A DNA stretch of 64,000 bases from Paramoeba atlantica (taxonomy: Eukaryota > Discosea). The stretch's first letter is position 1. Each line of letters opens with the position of its first letter. The position numbers and the translations under genes were made by a program. The notes beneath the pieces are model-generated. The model saw only the letters and a program-made list of their open reading frames with translations, ran no database searches and had not been told where the DNA came from. The DNA lies in contig CDRNVI010000029.1 in the NCBI GenBank assembly GCA_977017575.1, forward strand, positions 62,001 through 126,000, written 5' to 3'. Below, piece after piece: positions 10,433 through 21,337 of this stretch.

Positions 10433-10609
10433 AATAGTTCACGTTTTGAAATTTAGCCGAGGGGCGGCTATATATTTGCCTGCTGGCCCTTCGGGGCACA
10501 TAATTTTCTCAAATTATGATGTAGTATTCTCTAATTCTATGGAGGGGGGTGTTTACTCGTTTGTTATATTCTTGTTAGGTTGTTATTTTGTTACATTTAA
10601 AGTTTTGTG
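10433..10609 (+). repeat. Left split repeat A1 of YR copy 1
   Basis: 177 bp, identical to A2 at 28271-28447. It contains a pyrimidine-rich acceptor-like run ending TTCTTGTTAG, after which the sequence GTTGTTATTTTG follows. Confidence 0.88.
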
Positions 10610-10616
10610 GATCTAT

Positions 10617-10652
10617 CTTTAACGATAAAGATACAGTTTCTGTACCTTGTTG
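10617..10652 (+). other. Spliced-leader relic inside YR copy 1
   Basis: Complete 36-nt core joined at its 3' end directly to GTTGTTATTTTG. That is the very sequence found after the AG in repeat A1, so it marks the trans-splice site used by this element's RNA. Confidence 0.85.
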
Positions 10653-10682
10653 GTTGTTATTTTGTTACATTTAAAGTTTTGT

Positions 10683-12086
10683 ATGAGATCCCAACGTTTA
10701 CGGGCTCCGTCGGAGCCACGCCAGGAGCGCGATAGATCACCGAAGCGGAATAGGGCGCCGACACCCATTCAGACCTCCTCCGTCCAAGACTATTCTAAGC
10801 GTCAGTCCCTTTCGTGCCCTCCCGTGCGCCCCCCTCTCCCCCCTCTCCCCACGCAGCCGGCTCCGCAGGTATCCGCGCGACCTCCTCCGATTCCCCCTAC
10901 TCCTGTCCCAGCGCGCCGAAAGGTACGCCCTTCAGGAAGAGCACTCAGCCCCGCCCGCGAACCGCCTAGCCCTCTCCCTTCCAACCTTCCCAGTTTGCCT
11001 GCGAGCTCCCTCCCTAGCCCGTACCCTTTTCCGCTGGAGGCTCCCGAGCCCCATATGCGACGAAGAGGAACCCTTAACCCCGACCAGGTTGAGGCTTCTC
11101 GCTCGCCGCGCCGTTACGAGGCCCTTGACATTGACCACGTCGAGTTGCCTCAGCGTTCACGCTGTGATGCGCGTGGGATCATGACACAATCCAGCAAAGA
11201 AGAGTTCATCACGAAAGTGATTGAGCTTCTGCGCAAGGACTACGAGGTCACCGTCGAGGCTGTATGGTCCCTTCCCCGTGACGGCCTACGGCAGACGGTT
11301 ATAGGGTTGGTGCATATGACGCATCCTAAGGACCCTAACTCAACTGAGTTGTTCGCCGAGTGGGATGGGGACAAGAACACTGCCTATCGTTTTCCCCATC
11401 CCGAGATCAACTACCACTCTTTGGAACTGGCCCATGTTCGGGCGCAGATGCCGGGTGGGAAACCAGTTGAAGATCTGATCCCCACGTTTGAACGCGTCCG
11501 TATTACGGACCCGAAAGGCTTCTCCCCCTACGATCCGGTTACTTGGCAACCGTGGATCGACACGGATGATTTGTTCAAGCCACGTGAACTCATCCGTGAG
11601 CTGCGCGAAGCTCCGCAGCTTGGGGTACGCTTCAACCCTCCGCCGCAGCGTGAGCGCCTGTTCAAGATGTTAACTGAATGGGTGTACGCTGCGTGCAATA
11701 CGGAGGGATGGCTAGAGAAGCACAACCTCGCCGTAGCCCTTCTCATCATCGAAGAGCTTCGCAACCATTATTGGGCTGCGGCGGGCGTTGCTGTCGAGCG
11801 TGTGCAACAGCGGTTGCACCGTGACGACGACCCTCAGGACCGCTACGGTCAGCTTGTGGTTGACGAGCAACTGAGGGGCCGGACTGCGCAGCGTGCTCCT
11901 CGTCGACGCAGCCAAGGACCTTTCTGTTTTGGCTGTCATCAGCCAGGCCACCTCCGATCGAACTGCCCCCAAGCGTCCCAACAGCATGGGGGGCAGTTCC
12001 GTACCACACGCACCCCGCAACAGGATTTTCGCGGCGGGGTGGTGGGCGGCGCCAACCGTTACGGCGCAACACGGGCTTTCCACTAG
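10683..12086 (+). CDS. Gag-like protein of YR copy 1 (fossil part)
   Basis: 467 aa. The N-terminal third is proline/arginine-rich and the middle is globular. A CCHC zinc knuckle (CFGCHQPGHLRSNCP) lies near the C-terminus, typical of nucleic-acid-binding Gag proteins. Copy 2 has a near-identical protein of the same length at 41732-43135. Confidence 0.8.
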   Translation: MRSQRLRAPSEPRQERDRSPKRNRAPTPIQTSSVQDYSKRQSLSCPPVRPPLPPLPTQPAPQVSARPPPIPPTPVPARRKVRPSGRALSPAREPPSPLPSNLPSLPASSLPSPYPFPLEAPEPHMRRRGTLNPDQVEASRSPRRYEALDIDHVELPQRSRCDARGIMTQSSKEEFITKVIELLRKDYEVTVEAVWSLPRDGLRQTVIGLVHMTHPKDPNSTELFAEWDGDKNTAYRFPHPEINYHSLELAHVRAQMPGGKPVEDLIPTFERVRITDPKGFSPYDPVTWQPWIDTDDLFKPRELIRELREAPQLGVRFNPPPQRERLFKMLTEWVYAACNTEGWLEKHNLAVALLIIEELRNHYWAAAGVAVERVQQRLHRDDDPQDRYGQLVVDEQLRGRTAQRAPRRRSQGPFCFGCHQPGHLRSNCPQASQQHGGQFRTTRTPQQDFRGGVVGGANRYGATRAFH

Positions 12087-12089
12087 GAA

Positions 12090-13166
12090 ATGCCCCCCAC
12101 CCCAATTACTGCTCGTGCCCGTCGTCCCAGGCGACGACGGGTGGATATTCTTACCCCTGTTTCCTCCCCGTCTCTCCGCCAGCGCGAAAGACGGCCACGC
12201 GTGCGTGGCACTACTCCTCCTCCCCGCCCTCTCTCCCCGTTACGTCTAAGGCGCAGAAGCGTCTCCCTCCCAATCCGTCCTCTACCCCGGCTTCCCGTTC
12301 CCGTTTACACCGCCGCCAAGACCGCCGCCGCCAAAACCGTTGCCGTCGTAACCGCCGACGCCGCACAGCCGCCAGGAGGACGCCGCCAGGAGCTGCTGAG
12401 GGCGATTCTTCGAATGCCCCCCGAGGACCCGCGCGCCACTCAGTTGGGCGAGGCGCTCCAGCCCATGTGGGCAACGGCCACGTGGGCCACAAGGGAGCGA
12501 CTGTGGTTCCGCCTGCGCGAGTATTGCCAGGCGAAGGGAATCACCGCGAATCCTGCAAACGCGGTGCTCTTCCTGGAGACTCTGCCTCTCGCTACCTCGA
12601 CGCGCATGGGGTACGCAGGCGCATTGAGGACTCTGTTCGAGCTCATGGGAATCGAAGGTACCCCATTGAGTCTCTACGTAAAGGCCCTGCAAGCGCAGGG
12701 GGGGCTAGAACCCACGCGGCAGATGCTACCAATCACGCCACTTCTTCTAAAGAAGCTGAGACGTCATCTCGACGTAAAAGAGAGCATGTGTTGCCTCCTG
12801 TGTTGGAAAGCCGCTGCGAGATGGACCGAGACCGCCGACCTGAGGCGGGAGCAGTTCGTGAGTGTGGCCAGTCACGAGGTAATCATTTATTGGGGCAGGG
12901 GGACCAAGACAACCCGTCTGAATCCTTACCGGCCGTACCTCTACGCGATAGTGACTGGACCGGGGACACCCGAACTGGCTCAGTTTGTGGGAAGTTTGAG
13001 ACCAGGCCAGCGCCTGTGTTACACGACGGTCCGGGAGATGGACCACAGGATGAATCAACTTCTCGGTCCGGGGTATGGAACACATTCCATAAAAAGAGGT
13101 GCAATTACTTACCTATTCCACGAGATCTCCCTCGGGAATCTCAGGATGGAGGACGTCCAGAACCTC
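12090..13166 (+). CDS. Tyrosine recombinase part of YR copy 1 (fossil)
   Basis: An Arg/Pro-rich N-terminus precedes a recombinase fold. The HxxR box appears as GTHSIKRGAITYL, and a preceding Arg region lies near WTETADLRREQF. This enzyme class integrates a circular DNA by site-specific strand exchange, which explains the lack of target duplications. An APE LINE with satellite DNA entered at its 3' side. Confidence 0.75.
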
Positions 13167-16100
13167 TTTTTGTTAAGACCATCTTTTTGTTAAGACCATC
13201 TTTTTGTTAAGACCATCTTTTTGTTAAGACCATCTTTTTGTTAAGACCATCTTTTTGTTAAGACCATCTTTTTGTTAAGACCATCTTTTTGTTAAGACCA
13301 TCTTTTTGTTAAGACCATCTTTTTGTTAAGACCATCTTTTTGTTAAGACCATCTTTTTGTTAAGACCATCTTTTTGTTAAGACCATCTTTTTGTTAAGAC
13401 CATCTTTTTGTTAAGACCATCTTTTTGTTAAGACCATCTTTTTGTTAAGACCATCTTTTTGTTAAGACCATCTTTTTGTTAAGACCATCTTTTTGTTAAG
13501 ACCATCTTTTTGTTAAGACCATCTTTTTGTTAAGACCATCTTTTTGTTAAGACCATCTTTTTGTTAAGACCATCTTTTTGTTAAGACCATCTTTTTGTTA
13601 AGACCATCTTTTTGTTAAGACCATCTTTTTGTTAAGACCATCTTTTTGTTAAGACCATCTTTTTGTTAAGACCATCTTTTTGTTAAGACCATCTTTTTGT
13701 TAAGACCATCTTTTTGTTAAGACCATCTTTTTGTTAAGACCATCTTTTTGTTAAGACCATCTTTTTGTTAAGACCATCTTTTTGTTAAGACCATCTTTTT
13801 GTTAAGACCATCTTTTTGTTAAGACCATCTTTTTGTTAAGACCATCTTTTTGTTAAGACCATCTTTTTGTTAAGACCATCTTTTTGTTAAGACCATCTTT
13901 TTGTTAAGACCATCTTTTTGTTAAGACCATCTTTTTGTTAAGACCATCTTTTTGTTAAGACCATCTTTTTGTTAAGACCATCTTTTTGTTAAGACCATCT
14001 TTTTGTTAAGACCATCTTTTTGTTAAGACCATCTTTTTGTTAAGACCATCTTTTTGTTAAGACCATCTTTTTGTTAAGACCATCTTTTTGTTAAGACCAT
14101 CTTTTTGTTAAGACCATCTTTTTGTTAAGACCATCTTTTTGTTAAGACCATCTTTTTGTTAAGACCATCTTTTTGTTAAGACCATCTTTTTGTTAAGACC
14201 ATCTTTTTGTTAAGACCATCTTTTTGTTAAGACCATCTTTTTGTTAAGACCATCTTTTTGTTAAGACCATCTTTTTGTTAAGACCATCTTTTTGTTAAGA
14301 CCATCTTTTTGTTAAGACCATCTTTTTGTTAAGACCATCTTTTTGTTAAGACCATCTTTTTGTTAAGACCATCTTTTTGTTAAGACCATCTTTTTGTTAA
14401 GACCATCTTTTTGTTAAGACCATCTTTTTGTTAAGACCATCTTTTTGTTAAGACCATCTTTTTGTTAAGACCATCTTTTTGTTAAGACCATCTTTTTGTT
14501 AAGACCATCTTTTTGTTAAGACCATCTTTTTGTTAAGACCATCTTTTTGTTAAGACCATCTTTTTGTTAAGACCATCTTTTTGTTAAGACCATCTTTTTG
14601 TTAAGACCATCTTTTTGTTAAGACCATCTTTTTGTTAAGACCATCTTTTTGTTAAGACCATCTTTTTGTTAAGACCATCTTTTTGTTAAGACCATCTTTT
14701 TGTTAAGACCATCTTTTTGTTAAGACCATCTTTTTGTTAAGACCATCTTTTTGTTAAGACCATCTTTTTGTTAAGACCATCTTTTTGTTAAGACCATCTT
14801 TTTGTTAAGACCATCTTTTTGTTAAGACCATCTTTTTGTTAAGACCATCTTTTTGTTAAGACCATCTTTTTGTTAAGACCATCTTTTTGTTAAGACCATC
14901 TTTTTGTTAAGACCATCTTTTTGTTAAGACCATCTTTTTGTTAAGACCATCTTTTTGTTAAGACCATCTTTTTGTTAAGACCATCTTTTTGTTAAGACCA
15001 TCTTTTTGTTAAGACCATCTTTTTGTTAAGACCATCTTTTTGTTAAGACCATCTTTTTGTTAAGACCATCTTTTTGTTAAGACCATCTTTTTGTTAAGAC
15101 CATCTTTTTGTTAAGACCATCTTTTTGTTAAGACCATCTTTTTGTTAAGACCATCTTTTTGTTAAGACCATCTTTTTGTTAAGACCATCTTTTTGTTAAG
15201 ACCATCTTTTTGTTAAGACCATCTTTTTGTTAAGACCATCTTTTTGTTAAGACCATCTTTTTGTTAAGACCATCTTTTTGTTAAGACCATCTTTTTGTTA
15301 AGACCATCTTTTTGTTAAGACCATCTTTTTGTTAAGACCATCTTTTTGTTAAGACCATCTTTTTGTTAAGACCATCTTTTTGTTAAGACCATCTTTTTGT
15401 TAAGACCATCTTTTTGTTAAGACCATCTTTTTGTTAAGACCATCTTTTTGTTAAGACCATCTTTTTGTTAAGACCATCTTTTTGTTAAGACCATCTTTTT
15501 GTTAAGACCATCTTTTTGTTAAGACCATCTTTTTGTTAAGACCATCTTTTTGTTAAGACCATCTTTTTGTTAAGACCATCTTTTTGTTAAGACCATCTTT
15601 TTGTTAAGACCATCTTTTTGTTAAGACCATCTTTTTGTTAAGACCATCTTTTTGTTAAGACCATCTTTTTGTTAAGACCATCTTTTTGTTAAGACCATCT
15701 TTTTGTTAAGACCATCTTTTTGTTAAGACCATCTTTTTGTTAAGACCATCTTTTTGTTAAGACCATCTTTTTGTTAAGACCATCTTTTTGTTAAGACCAT
15801 CTTTTTGTTAAGACCATCTTTTTGTTAAGACCATCTTTTTGTTAAGACCATCTTTTTGTTAAGACCATCTTTTTGTTAAGACCATCTTTTTGTTAAGACC
15901 ATCTTTTTGTTAAGACCATCTTTTTGTTAAGACCATCTTTTTGTTAAGACCATCTTTTTGTTAAGACCATCTTTTTGTTAAGACCATCTTTTTGTTAAGA
16001 CCATCTTTTTGTTAAGACCATCTTTTTGTTAAGACCATCTTTTTGTTAAGACCATCTTTTTGTTAAGACCATCTTTTTGTTAAGACCATCTTTTTGTTAA

Positions 16101-17324
16101 GACCATCTTTTTGTTAAGACCATCTTTTTGTTAAGACCATCTTTTTGTTAAGACCATCTTTTTGTTAAGACCATCTTTTTGTTAAGACCATCTTTTTGTT
16201 AAGACCATCTTTTTGTTAAGACCATCTTTTTGTTAAGACCATCTTTTTGTTAAGACCATCTTTTTGTTAAGACCATCTTTTTGTTAAGACCATCTTTTTG
16301 TTAAGACCATCTTTTTGTTAAGACCATCTTTTTGTTAAGACCATCTTTTTGTTAAGACCATCTTTTTGTTAAGACCATCTTTTTGTTAAGACCATCTTTT
16401 TGTTAAGACCATCTTTTTGTTAAGACCATCTTTTTGTTAAGACCATCTTTTTGTTAAGACCATCTTTTTGTTAAGACCATCTTTTTGTTAAGACCATCTT
16501 TTTGTTAAGACCATCTTTTTGTTAAGACCATCTTTTTGTTAAGACCATCTTTTTGTTAAGACCATCTTTTTGTTAAGACCATCTTTTTGTTAAGACCATC
16601 TTTTTGTTAAGACCATCTTTTTGTTAAGACCATCTTTTTGTTAAGACCATCTTTTTGTTAAGACCATCTTTTTGTTAAGACCATCTTTTTGTTAAGACCA
16701 TCTTTTTGTTAAGACCATCTTTTTGTTAAGACCATCTTTTTGTTAAGACCATCTTTTTGTTAAGACCATCTTTTTGTTAAGACCATCTTTTTGTTAAGAC
16801 CATCTTTTTGTTAAGACCATCTTTTTGTTAAGACCATCTTTTTGTTAAGACCATCTTTTTGTTAAGACCATCTTTTTGTTAAGACCATCTTTTTGTTAAG
16901 ACCATCTTTTTGTTAAGACCATCTTTTTGTTAAGACCATCTTTTTGTTAAGACCATCTTTTTGTTAAGACCATCTTTTTGTTAAGACCATCTTTTTGTTA
17001 AGACCATCTTTTTGTTAAGACCATCTTTTTGTTAAGACCATCTTTTTGTTAAGACCATCTTTTTGTTAAGACCATCTTTTTGTTAAGACCATCTTTTTGT
17101 TAAGACCATCTTTTTGTTAAGACCATCTTTTTGTTAAGACCATCTTTTTGTTAAGACCATCTTTTTGTTAAGACCATCTTTTTGTTAAGACCATCTTTTT
17201 GTTAAGACCATCTTTTTGTTAAGACCATCTTTTTGTTAAGACCATCTTTTTGTTAAGACCATCTTTTTGTTAAGACCATCTTTTTGTTAAGACCATCTTT
17301 TTGTTAAGACCATCTTTTTGTTAA
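13167..17324 (+). repeat. 17-bp satellite array 1
   Basis: About 244.6 units of GTTAAGACCATCTTTTT, with no variant unit that I could find over 4.16 kb. It starts right after CCAGAACCTC (13157-13166), the left target duplication of the APE LINE insertion. It is interrupted by an antisense LINE at 17325. Confidence 0.97.
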
Positions 17325-17410
17325 ACAAAAAGGGGGTAATCACCATGCGCTGTGCCATCCGAGCTGAAAAAGATTTTTGATGCTCAAAAACGGCATGTCG
17401 CGATGAAGTG

Positions 17411-17459
<49 letters not shown>

Positions 17460-19668
17460 GGAGTAAGTCCAAGCTTTTTTTTATTGTCCTAAGAATCTTC
17501 TTCTAAGAAATATTATATGAAATAACGAAACAAAAGTACATTACACGTAAAGTTTATGCGTAAAAGTGCAGTATATGCTAAAGATGTATTCAAGATTGCA
17601 CTGGTTGGTGCGTGCATGAAACACGTTAACCACTGCACACTTCCTAAAATTCTTTTCGTAAACTCTTAGAATATCCAACAACACCAACATGAATATCCAT
17701 AATAAAAATTTGAGTTGGGCTTCTGGGGTGTCTAAAACCGAAGTCCTCCTATCCAGTTTTCTTTCGGAATATATTCACGCAGTTGAGATACTACGGTATA
17801 TGCCCCCATCTTCTCGATTTCAAGTTGAAGAGCATGACGTACATTTTCGTAATTCGCTTGGGCACGGTGAGCGAGTGCTTTCAAAAGGGCTTTTGTATCG
17901 CTGTGCAGAAGGCCACAGTCTGTAGTGGCCAAACATCGAAAAGAATCGCTATCAACGCCTTTTTCAGTGACATATTTCTTGATCTTTCGGTCGATTGCTT
18001 GTTGTAAGAGAGCGTTGCTGGTCTGTTTGACGTAGCTCGTGCAGCAAGTGTGGACGACTGTGAAATCGTATAGGACCTCGCCCATGTGAGGCCACATAAT
18101 GGCAATATCTGGGCCGGAACGTATTCGTCGAGCTTTACACGGGTGTTGTTCTGACACTTCCGCGGAGATGGTGCATTTGCATTTGGTACAATAGTATGAT
18201 GAATGAATGCGTGGTTCAATGACGGAAGGCAAGCCTGCTTTGGAGCATAATTCTGCAAGATAGCGGACAATGTGGGAATGTTTCCGCGTACAATTCATCC
18301 CGGAGCAACGGGAACAGCCTGCGACGTGAGGAATAATGTTGGAAGGAGATTCTTGACTGCAGCAACCCGGGCATGTAATCTTTGCAGGTGTTTTTGACAG
18401 GCTGATGCCCAAGCGCATCTTGAGTGTGTAGCGAAAGAGGTAGGGATTGACATAGTTACTCGTGCTTTCCAGATGAAAATTGGATTCCTTCGTGCGCTTC
18501 AAGATGTGTTCAATCTCAGTGTTTTTCTGCAGTTCTGCCAGCTGTTTTTCATGTTCATTGCTTATTTTCTTTTTGAGTAGCCTTTGCGAGAGTTCTCCGC
18601 GGCTCTGAGCTTTTTCTATTGCCTTGACTCCGCCTGTAATATCTACCGGAGCGTAAATGGGTTTAAATTGCTCTTCGATAGATGTTCGGGCAGATTCAAA
18701 ACAAAATTTCTGCTTCAGAGTGGAAGAAATCAGACCTAATCCACCAAGTTTTTGAGGAAGTGCTGCGAGTTTGAGTGCATTTTCGTCGGCACCGCACCAT
18801 TTTTGTAAAACTCTATGAACCTGTGTTTCAAAAGATTGTGCAAGCCGGAGGGTGGCATTTGGTCGATGGACTCGCAAATGGTAATCTTGTCGCGGGATTG
18901 TGCATCTTCGCAGAATGGCGAGAGATAGGTTACTTGGACCCATGAGCAAAAGGCGACGAAAGAGGCATTTGTGTTTTTCCATTTTCTGCAGGAGAAGATT
19001 CTCTACAACTTCATCTGCGCCGATGTAAGCTCCAAGAATTTTTATTGCATCGGTACGGAAGTTGACACCTAGTTGTTCCAGCGGCAAGGGTACATCGGTT
19101 CGTGGAGTATCTTTCTGGAACCATTCGCACTTTTGAAACTTAACATGCAGATTGAGCTCTCCAGTGATTTCGCGTAAATGGAGGAAAGCTGCCTCGAGCG
19201 ATTGCACATTTTTTGAACTCAGGGTCACGTCATCTTGGTATGCCCGAATTTTGACATCAGGGTATAGACTTGCGACTTCTCGAAGTGGGGCTTGTAAAAG
19301 TGCGCAAAAATACATGGAAGATAAAGCGGAGCCCTGACGAATACCAGATGTGCTTTCAATGGTTGCGAAAAGAGAGTTGTGCGCGAAAAAGAGTAACTCT
19401 GACGGAAGCCCATATTCCAAATAGAACAATCGCATGAAAGGTCTGAATATGGAGTTTTCCGTCAGGGCCTGTGCAATGGTATCGCGTCGTGGCGTATTGT
19501 AGGCGTTGCTGAAATCGACCGCGAGCAACGCATGTCCATCTTCGTATTCTTGTAGCAACTCATGAATGATTGATTCGCAGGCATTCTTACACAACACTCC
19601 TCGTTGGATTGGCGCAAAGAAAGCTTTTAATGAAGATTCATGTCGCTGAAGTAGTATAGACCCACAAA
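17325..19668 (-). mobile_element. Family C LINE, 5'-truncated, with 3'-transduced tail, inside the satellite
   Basis: Read on the minus strand, it begins inside the RT (19668) and passes the stop at 17732. The 3' UTR is about 275 bp and ends in a run of roughly 45 A (about 17412-17457). It then continues through 87 bp of family B-derived sequence (17325-17411). The satellite piece TTTTGTTAA flanks both sides (17316-17324 and 19669-19677), consistent with a target duplication. Confidence 0.8.
17732..19668 (-). CDS. Family C LINE protein, C-terminal part (RT and RLE)
   Basis: About 645 codons, open from the truncation point, where it reads KICGSILLQRHESS, to the stop at 17732. Missing upstream: N-terminus and first RT motifs. 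Present: VDFSNAYN, IRQGSALSSMYF, the catalytic box YQDD (Q in place of the usual variable residue), LGAYIG, the CPGCC...H...GCSRC cluster, then RSGPDIAIMWP and YDFTVVHTC, the PD and D strands of the RLE nuclease. No internal stop is seen. Closest relatives in the window are 39937-47797 and 51826-62592. Confidence 0.88.
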
Positions 19669-21326
19669 TTTTGTTAAGACCATCTTTTTGTTAAGACCAT
19701 CTTTTTGTTAAGACCATCTTTTTGTTAAGACCATCTTTTTGTTAAGACCATCTTTTTGTTAAGACCATCTTTTTGTTAAGACCATCTTTTTGTTAAGACC
19801 ATCTTTTTGTTAAGACCATCTTTTTGTTAAGACCATCTTTTTGTTAAGACCATCTTTTTGTTAAGACCATCTTTTTGTTAAGACCATCTTTTTGTTAAGA
19901 CCATCTTTTTGTTAAGACCATCTTTTTGTTAAGACCATCTTTTTGTTAAGACCATCTTTTTGTTAAGACCATCTTTTTGTTAAGACCATCTTTTTGTTAA
20001 GACCATCTTTTTGTTAAGACCATCTTTTTGTTAAGACCATCTTTTTGTTAAGACCATCTTTTTGTTAAGACCATCTTTTTGTTAAGACCATCTTTTTGTT
20101 AAGACCATCTTTTTGTTAAGACCATCTTTTTGTTAAGACCATCTTTTTGTTAAGACCATCTTTTTGTTAAGACCATCTTTTTGTTAAGACCATCTTTTGT
20201 TAAGACCATCTTTTTGTTAAGACCATCTTTTTGTTAAGACCATCTTTTTGTTAAGACCATCTTTTTGTTAAGACCATCTTTTTGTTAAGACCATCTTTTT
20301 GTTAAGACCATCTTTTTGTTAAGACCATCTTTTTGTTAAGACCATCTTTTTGTTAAGACCATCTTTTTGTTAAGACCATCTTTTTGTTAAGACCATCTTT
20401 TTGTTAAGACCATCTTTTTGTTAAGACCATCTTTTTGTTAAGACCATCTTTTTGTTAAGACCATCTTTTTGTTAAGACCATCTTTTTGTTAAGACCATCT
20501 TTTTGTTAAGACCATCTTTTTGTTAAGACCATCTTTTTGTTAAGACCATCTTTTTGTTAAGACCATCTTTTTGTTAAGACCATCTTTTTGTTAAGACCAT
20601 CTTTTTGTTAAGACCATCTTTTTGTTAAGACCATCTTTTTGTTAAGACCATCTTTTTGTTAAGACCATCTTTTTGTTAAGACCATCTTTTTGTTAAGACC
20701 ATCTTTTTGTTAAGACCATCTTTTTGTTAAGACCATCTTTTTGTTAAGACCATCTTTTTGTTAAGACCATCTTTTTGTTAAGACCATCTTTTTGTTAAGA
20801 CCATCTTTTTGTTAAGACCATCTTTTTGTTAAGACCATCTTTTTGTTAAGACCATCTTTTTGTTAAGACCATCTTTTTGTTAAGACCATCTTTTTGTTAA
20901 GACCATCTTTTTGTTAAGACCATCTTTTTGTTAAGACCATCTTTTTGTTAAGACCATCTTTTTGTTAAGACCATCTTTTTGTTAAGACCATCTTTTTGTT
21001 AAGACCATCTTTTTGTTAAGACCATCTTTTTGTTAAGACCATCTTTTTGTTAAGACCATCTTTTTGTTAAGACCATCTTTTTGTTAAGACCATCTTTTTG
21101 TTAAGACCATCTTTTTGTTAAGACCATCTTTTTGTTAAGACCATCTTTTTGTTAAGACCATCTTTTTGTTAAGACCATCTTTTTGTTAAGACCATCTTTT
21201 TGTTAAGACCATCTTTTTGTTAAGACCATCTTTTTGTTAAGACCATCTTTTTGTTAAGACCATCTTTTTGTTAAGACCATCTTTTTGTTAAGACCATCTT
21301 TTTGTTAAGACCATCTTTTTGTTAAG
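19669..21326 (+). repeat. 17-bp satellite array 2
   Basis: About 97.5 units in the same phase and orientation as array 1. One unit near 20191-20206 is 16 bp (four T instead of five). It ends in GTTAAG at 21321-21326, 11 nt before the LINE ATG. Confidence 0.97.
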
Positions 21327-21337
21327 ATTTTAACAAA

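Noticed and set aside
13167-21326. The 17-bp array as a CRISPR array or telomere
   Set aside because: There are no spacers between units and the unit is not TTAGGG-like; it is a plain tandem satellite bounded by a LINE target duplication.
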